A stretch of 64,000 nt of DNA, from the NCBI GenBank assembly GCA_964652025.1, contig CAZYZX010000001.1, forward strand, positions 496,001 to 560,000, in the 5' to 3' direction. Below are positions 61,254-64,000 of this stretch, piece after piece; within the stretch, counting starts at the first letter, position 1, and every line of letters starts with the position of its first letter. The position numbers and the translations under genes were made by a program. Under the pieces are notes generated by a model. It was given only the letters and a program-made list of their open reading frames with translations. It was not told the origin of the DNA and searched no databases. The DNA comes from JAEXOD01 sp964652025 (lineage in GTDB: Bacteria; Bacteroidota; Ignavibacteria; Ignavibacteriales; Melioribacteraceae).

Positions 61254-61711
61254 TCTTTTATTTCTATAACCGTAATTTTGTTGCCTAAATTATCTTCACA
61301 AACAAATTCGTAATTTTTATTGCTATTATTGCTTAGTGGCTTTAATATAATAATTTTATCCTTTAATTTTTTGTATATATTATTTATATTTTTAACTTCT
61401 AAATAAATTTCCGTATATAATTTGTTAGTTTTTAATGAATCATTCTTTATAATTAATCTAAAATTATTATTTACAAGAGTTATCAGTTTGTTATTAGTAT
61501 TATTTTTATCATCAATAAAACTAAAATTAACTTTATAAAAATTTGCAGTTTCTTCTACCCTATCTGTTAATATTACAGAATTTAAACTATTAATTTTTAA
61601 CAGATATTCTCTATTATTAGAATTTTCAGATATAACCCAAGATGATAATACCCAAAATATACCAACAATTATAAAAAATACAAGTAAAAATAGAATACTT
61701 CTATATTTCAT
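61250..61711 (-). CDS. Membrane-anchored protein with VOC/glyoxalase-like fold
   Basis: A 153-residue protein with one N-terminal membrane helix (about 6-28) and an extracytoplasmic domain. The domain reads like half of the vicinal-oxygen-chelate superfamily: LNSVILTDRVEETANFYKVNF, then TEIYLEVKNINNIYKKLKDK, and finally YEFVCEDNLGNKITVIE, matching the usual FY, ...YFEV..., and DPDGN-like positions, with DNLGN in place of DPDGN. The metal ligands are not certain. Its start overlaps the SDR gene stop by four bases (ATGA) and its stop overlaps the AAA+ gene stop on the other strand. The family call is tentative. Confidence 0.55.
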   Translation of the reverse strand: MKYRSILFLLVFFIIVGIFWVLSSWVISENSNNREYLLKINSLNSVILTDRVEETANFYKVNFSFIDDKNNTNNKLITLVNNNFRLIIKNDSLKTNKLYTEIYLEVKNINNIYKKLKDKIIILKPLSNNSNKNYEFVCEDNLGNKITVIEIKD

Positions 61712-62475
61712 TTATTTTTTAGCAAATTTTTAAATATCATGCCTGCTAAATTAATTAATATTTTTCTACTTACAATACGGTTTAATACAACTATTAATTT
61801 ATTATAAAATCCATCTAAAACAGTTGGTTTTTTACCCAAGTACTTAAATGTAGTTTTAACTACATCTTCAGGATTTCTATAAATTCCATTTAACTTTAAC
61901 CCTGCTGTATCATGAAAATTTGTTTTTGTACTACCAGGATTTATTGCTAATACGTTAATATTGTATTTTTTTAGTTCATACCATAATGCACTGCCAAGCA
62001 CTTCATTAAAGGACTTAGTAGCAGAGTATACTGCACTAAATGGAGTTGGCATAAATGCTAATATTGAGCCCAAAAACACAATATTTCCCTTTTTTTGCAA
62101 AATCATCTTGTCTATTATTAATTTTGTAATTACGGTGGGTGCTAAGCAATTTAGTTTTATCATATCTTTTAAAACATTTGCATCTTGCTTATAAAATTCA
62201 CTAGATAATCCAAATCCAGCATTATTAATAAGATACTCAATGTTTTTATCTTTTGTTATTTCAGTAATTTTATTGTAATTATCTTCATTAGTTAGGTCTA
62301 AGGCAGATACATCTACTTCTACCATAAATTTAGAAGTTAATTCTACTTTAATTTTATCTAACTCAAATTTATTTCTAGATATTAAAACTAAATTATAACC
62401 TAACTCTGCAAATTTAATTGCAAAAGCTCTTCCAATTCCAGAGCTAGCGCCTGTTACTATAGCCCAATTTTTCAT
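61708..62475 (-). CDS. Short-chain dehydrogenase/reductase
   Basis: A 255-residue classical SDR. The cofactor loop is VTGASSGIGRAFA, NNAGFG closes the central strand, and the catalytic Tyr and Lys are in YSATKSFNE, with the preceding Ser in FLGSILAFMPTPF. The charged residue after strand beta-2 (SRNKFELDK) suggests NADP(H). The C-terminal extension with hydrophobic residues (IVVLNRIVSRKILINLAGMIF) is like that of acyl-lipid-acting SDRs. It is translationally coupled to the VOC-like gene. Substrate unknown. Confidence 0.92.
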   Translation of the reverse strand: MKNWAIVTGASSGIGRAFAIKFAELGYNLVLISRNKFELDKIKVELTSKFMVEVDVSALDLTNEDNYNKITEITKDKNIEYLINNAGFGLSSEFYKQDANVLKDMIKLNCLAPTVITKLIIDKMILQKKGNIVFLGSILAFMPTPFSAVYSATKSFNEVLGSALWYELKKYNINVLAINPGSTKTNFHDTAGLKLNGIYRNPEDVVKTTFKYLGKKPTVLDGFYNKLIVVLNRIVSRKILINLAGMIFKNLLKNK

Positions 62476-62588
62476 AAAAACTCTTTATATTTATTGAATA
62501 TTTATACGTTTTGTTCATTATTGTTTGCAAATAATTTTATTTTAATAAGTTTTTTATTAAATTTAAAGTTCAAAATTTAGAGAAAAAT

Positions 62589-64000
62589 ATGTTCTTAAAA
62601 AAATCCGAAAAAATAGCATTACACTATAAAGATTTACACCTAACTTACAATGAATTAATAAACAATATTAATAAATATTCATACCTAATTAAAAACAATG
62701 CTACTAAAGTAGCCATATTTTCAGAAAATAGACCCGAATGGGTTTATGCTTTTTATGGGATATGGAAAAATAACAGTATTGTGATAACAATTGATTTTAT
62801 GTCTGGGGCTGATGAAGTTGCTTACATTTTAAATGATGCACAACCCGAAATTGTATTTTGCTCGTCAGAAAATCATAAAATTCTTTTATCAATTAAAGAT
62901 AAATTAAATTATAATCCTACATTTATAATTTTTGAAAATATAAATTTAAATGAAATACCTAACGATTACTCTGATTTAACAATATCTGATATTAATAAAA
63001 CCGCATTAATTATTTACACAAGTGGTACAACATCAACTCCTAAAGGGGTTATGTTATCTTATGATAACTTGCTTGCTAATATTGAATCTGTGGTTGATGC
63101 AAAGATTTATCATGAAAATATTAGAGTTATGGTCTTGTTACCTTTGCATCATGCCTTACCTCTTGTTGGTACTTTAATTGCGCCCTTATATGTTAATGCA
63201 ACTATAGCTTTTTCACCATCTCTTAATGCAGAAGATTTAATTGCTACACTACAAACTTATAAAATTACTCTAATTATTGGTGTTCCTCGTTTTTATACTC
63301 TTTTACGAAGAAAAATTAAAGATAAGATAAACGCTAAGTTTATTACCAGACTTTTGTTTAAAATATGTGAAAAAATTGATTCTTACAAGTTTTCTAAAAT
63401 TATTTTTGGTAAAGTTCATAGAAATTTTGGTGGTCATTTAGAAACTTTAGTTTGCGGTGGGGCTGCTTTAGATTATGAAGTTGAAAGAGATTTTAGAACA
63501 CTTGGATTTGAGATTTTGGTTGGTTATGGTATGACTGAATGTGCCCCAATGATAAGTTTTCCAAGACCTGGTAAAGCTAAAATTGGTGCATCTGGTCAAA
63601 AGCTTTTTTGCAATGAAATAAAAATTGTAGATAGTGAAATTGTTACACGTGGCAGAAATGTTATGCAAGGCTACTATAACAAGCCAAAAGAAACTGAGGA
63701 TATAATTAAAGATGGATGGCTTTATACAGGTGATTTGGGATTTTTAGATGATGAAGGTTATTTATTTATTACTGGTCGAAAAAAAGAGTTAATTATTCTT
63801 TCTAATGGTAAAAATATAAGTCCTATTGAAATTGAAGAAAAAATTTCCTCTGTTTCTGATATCGTGCATGAATGTGCAGTTTTTGCTAAAGGTGATGCAA
63901 TTCATTTAATCATTCACCCAGATAAGAATAAAATTAATAATTTACAGAAAAATGAATTAGATGATTACATTAAATGGAATTTAGTAGATATTTACAATCA
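62589..64000 (+). CDS. AMP-forming acyl-CoA synthetase, C-terminus cut by window edge
   Basis: Adenylate-forming enzyme that activates a fatty or other carboxylic acid with ATP and CoA. It opens with MFLKKSEKIALHYKDLHLTY; about 470 residues are visible before the right edge. Core motifs are IIYTSGTTSTPKGVMLSYDN (P-loop), GYGMTECAPMISFPR, GWLYTGDLGFLDDEGYLFITGRKK's first part, and SNGKNISPIEIEEKI. The N-terminal domain is short compared with E. coli FadD, like the compact long-chain acyl-CoA synthetase (FAA1-like) group. The 113 bases upstream, shared with the divergent SDR gene, show nothing recognisable. Confidence 0.93.
   Translation, partial: MFLKKSEKIALHYKDLHLTYNELINNINKYSYLIKNNATKVAIFSENRPEWVYAFYGIWKNNSIVITIDFMSGADEVAYILNDAQPEIVFCSSENHKILLSIKDKLNYNPTFIIFENINLNEIPNDYSDLTISDINKTALIIYTSGTTSTPKGVMLSYDNLLANIESVVDAKIYHENIRVMVLLPLHHALPLVGTLIAPLYVNATIAFSPSLNAEDLIATLQTYKITLIIGVPRFYTLLRRKIKDKINAKFITRLLFKICEKIDSYKFSKIIFGKVHRNFGGHLETLVCGGAALDYEVERDFRTLGFEILVGYGMTECAPMISFPRPGKAKIGASGQKLFCNEIKIVDSEIVTRGRNVMQGYYNKPKETEDIIKDGWLYTGDLGFLDDEGYLFITGRKKELIILSNGKNISPIEIEEKISSVSDIVHECAVFAKGDAIHLIIHPDKNKINNLQKNELDDYIKWNLVDIYN

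Noticed and set aside
63468..63668. Minus-strand open frame inside the acyl-CoA synthetase gene
   Set aside because: Opposite a well-conserved adenylation domain; composition of the translation is not protein-like.

Overview
The window is strongly A+T-rich, gene-dense DNA from a diderm bacterium, most likely in the Bacteroidota/Ignavibacteriota part of the FCB group. Four things point there: several exported proteins have signal peptides ending in Ala-Gln (12214-15108, 19552-20766, 50814-52139); there are lipoproteins and Omp85-type and TPR/beta-barrel outer-membrane proteins; the glycine decarboxylase is a single fused chain; and a TTTG-N20-TAnnTTTG promoter-like element lies before uvrD. 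The lineage call is inference, not proven. No tRNA, rRNA, CRISPR, IS element or phage gene was seen, and no gene-free stretch exceeds 300 bases (the longest is about 258 bases, before 57366).

Layout. 1-3223: a lexA-led operon on the minus strand (lexA, ogt, yjbQ, DUF72, dinB) with a perfect 9+9 palindrome at its promoter. 3271-16543: a minus-strand gene set for making and exporting an extracellular polysaccharide. It holds a KaiC-like protein with a degenerate GGDEF-like tail, a TPR/outer-membrane barrel protein, a processive GT2 synthase, a small membrane protein, an amidotransferase-like/deacetylase-like membrane protein, a fibronectin-III lipoprotein and a hybrid histidine kinase. A GH9 glucanase lipoprotein lies just upstream. 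18441-20766: an exported muropeptide-processing pair (NlpC/P60 endopeptidase and dipeptide epimerase). 20962-22625: an NSS-family transporter with an unlisted 39-residue MetS-like small subunit. 22661-25913: uvrD and a phosphofructokinase with a pyrophosphate-type signature. 26052-26591: an LPP20-like lipoprotein.

26648-44284 is the metabolic centrepiece: fourteen tightly packed minus-strand genes that match the anaerobic purine/urate catabolic set known from E. coli and gut bacteria (ygeW, ygeY, ssnA, hydA/hyuA, xdhD-type genes). Here they come with two complete molybdenum hydroxylases, XdhC- and MocA-type maturation factors, a PreA-like Fe-S flavoenzyme and two unusual fold-II PLP enzymes. 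Next to it (44364-45859) are an uncharacterised P-loop protein and a membrane protein. On the plus strand follow a GT2 and a nucleoside salvage operon (cdd, tdk, nupC-type, punA; 46965-50124), so nucleoside uptake, phosphorolysis and base catabolism sit side by side.

50108-57107 is a housekeeping minus-strand operon (purK, purE, gcvP, CoA-binding protein, a single-POTRA Omp85 protein, rsmE). 57366-61253 encodes a 1295-residue TPR protein with three tandem CbbX-type AAA+ modules and a TTG start. The window closes with a membrane-anchored VOC-like protein, an SDR oxidoreductase and the first part of an acyl-CoA synthetase.
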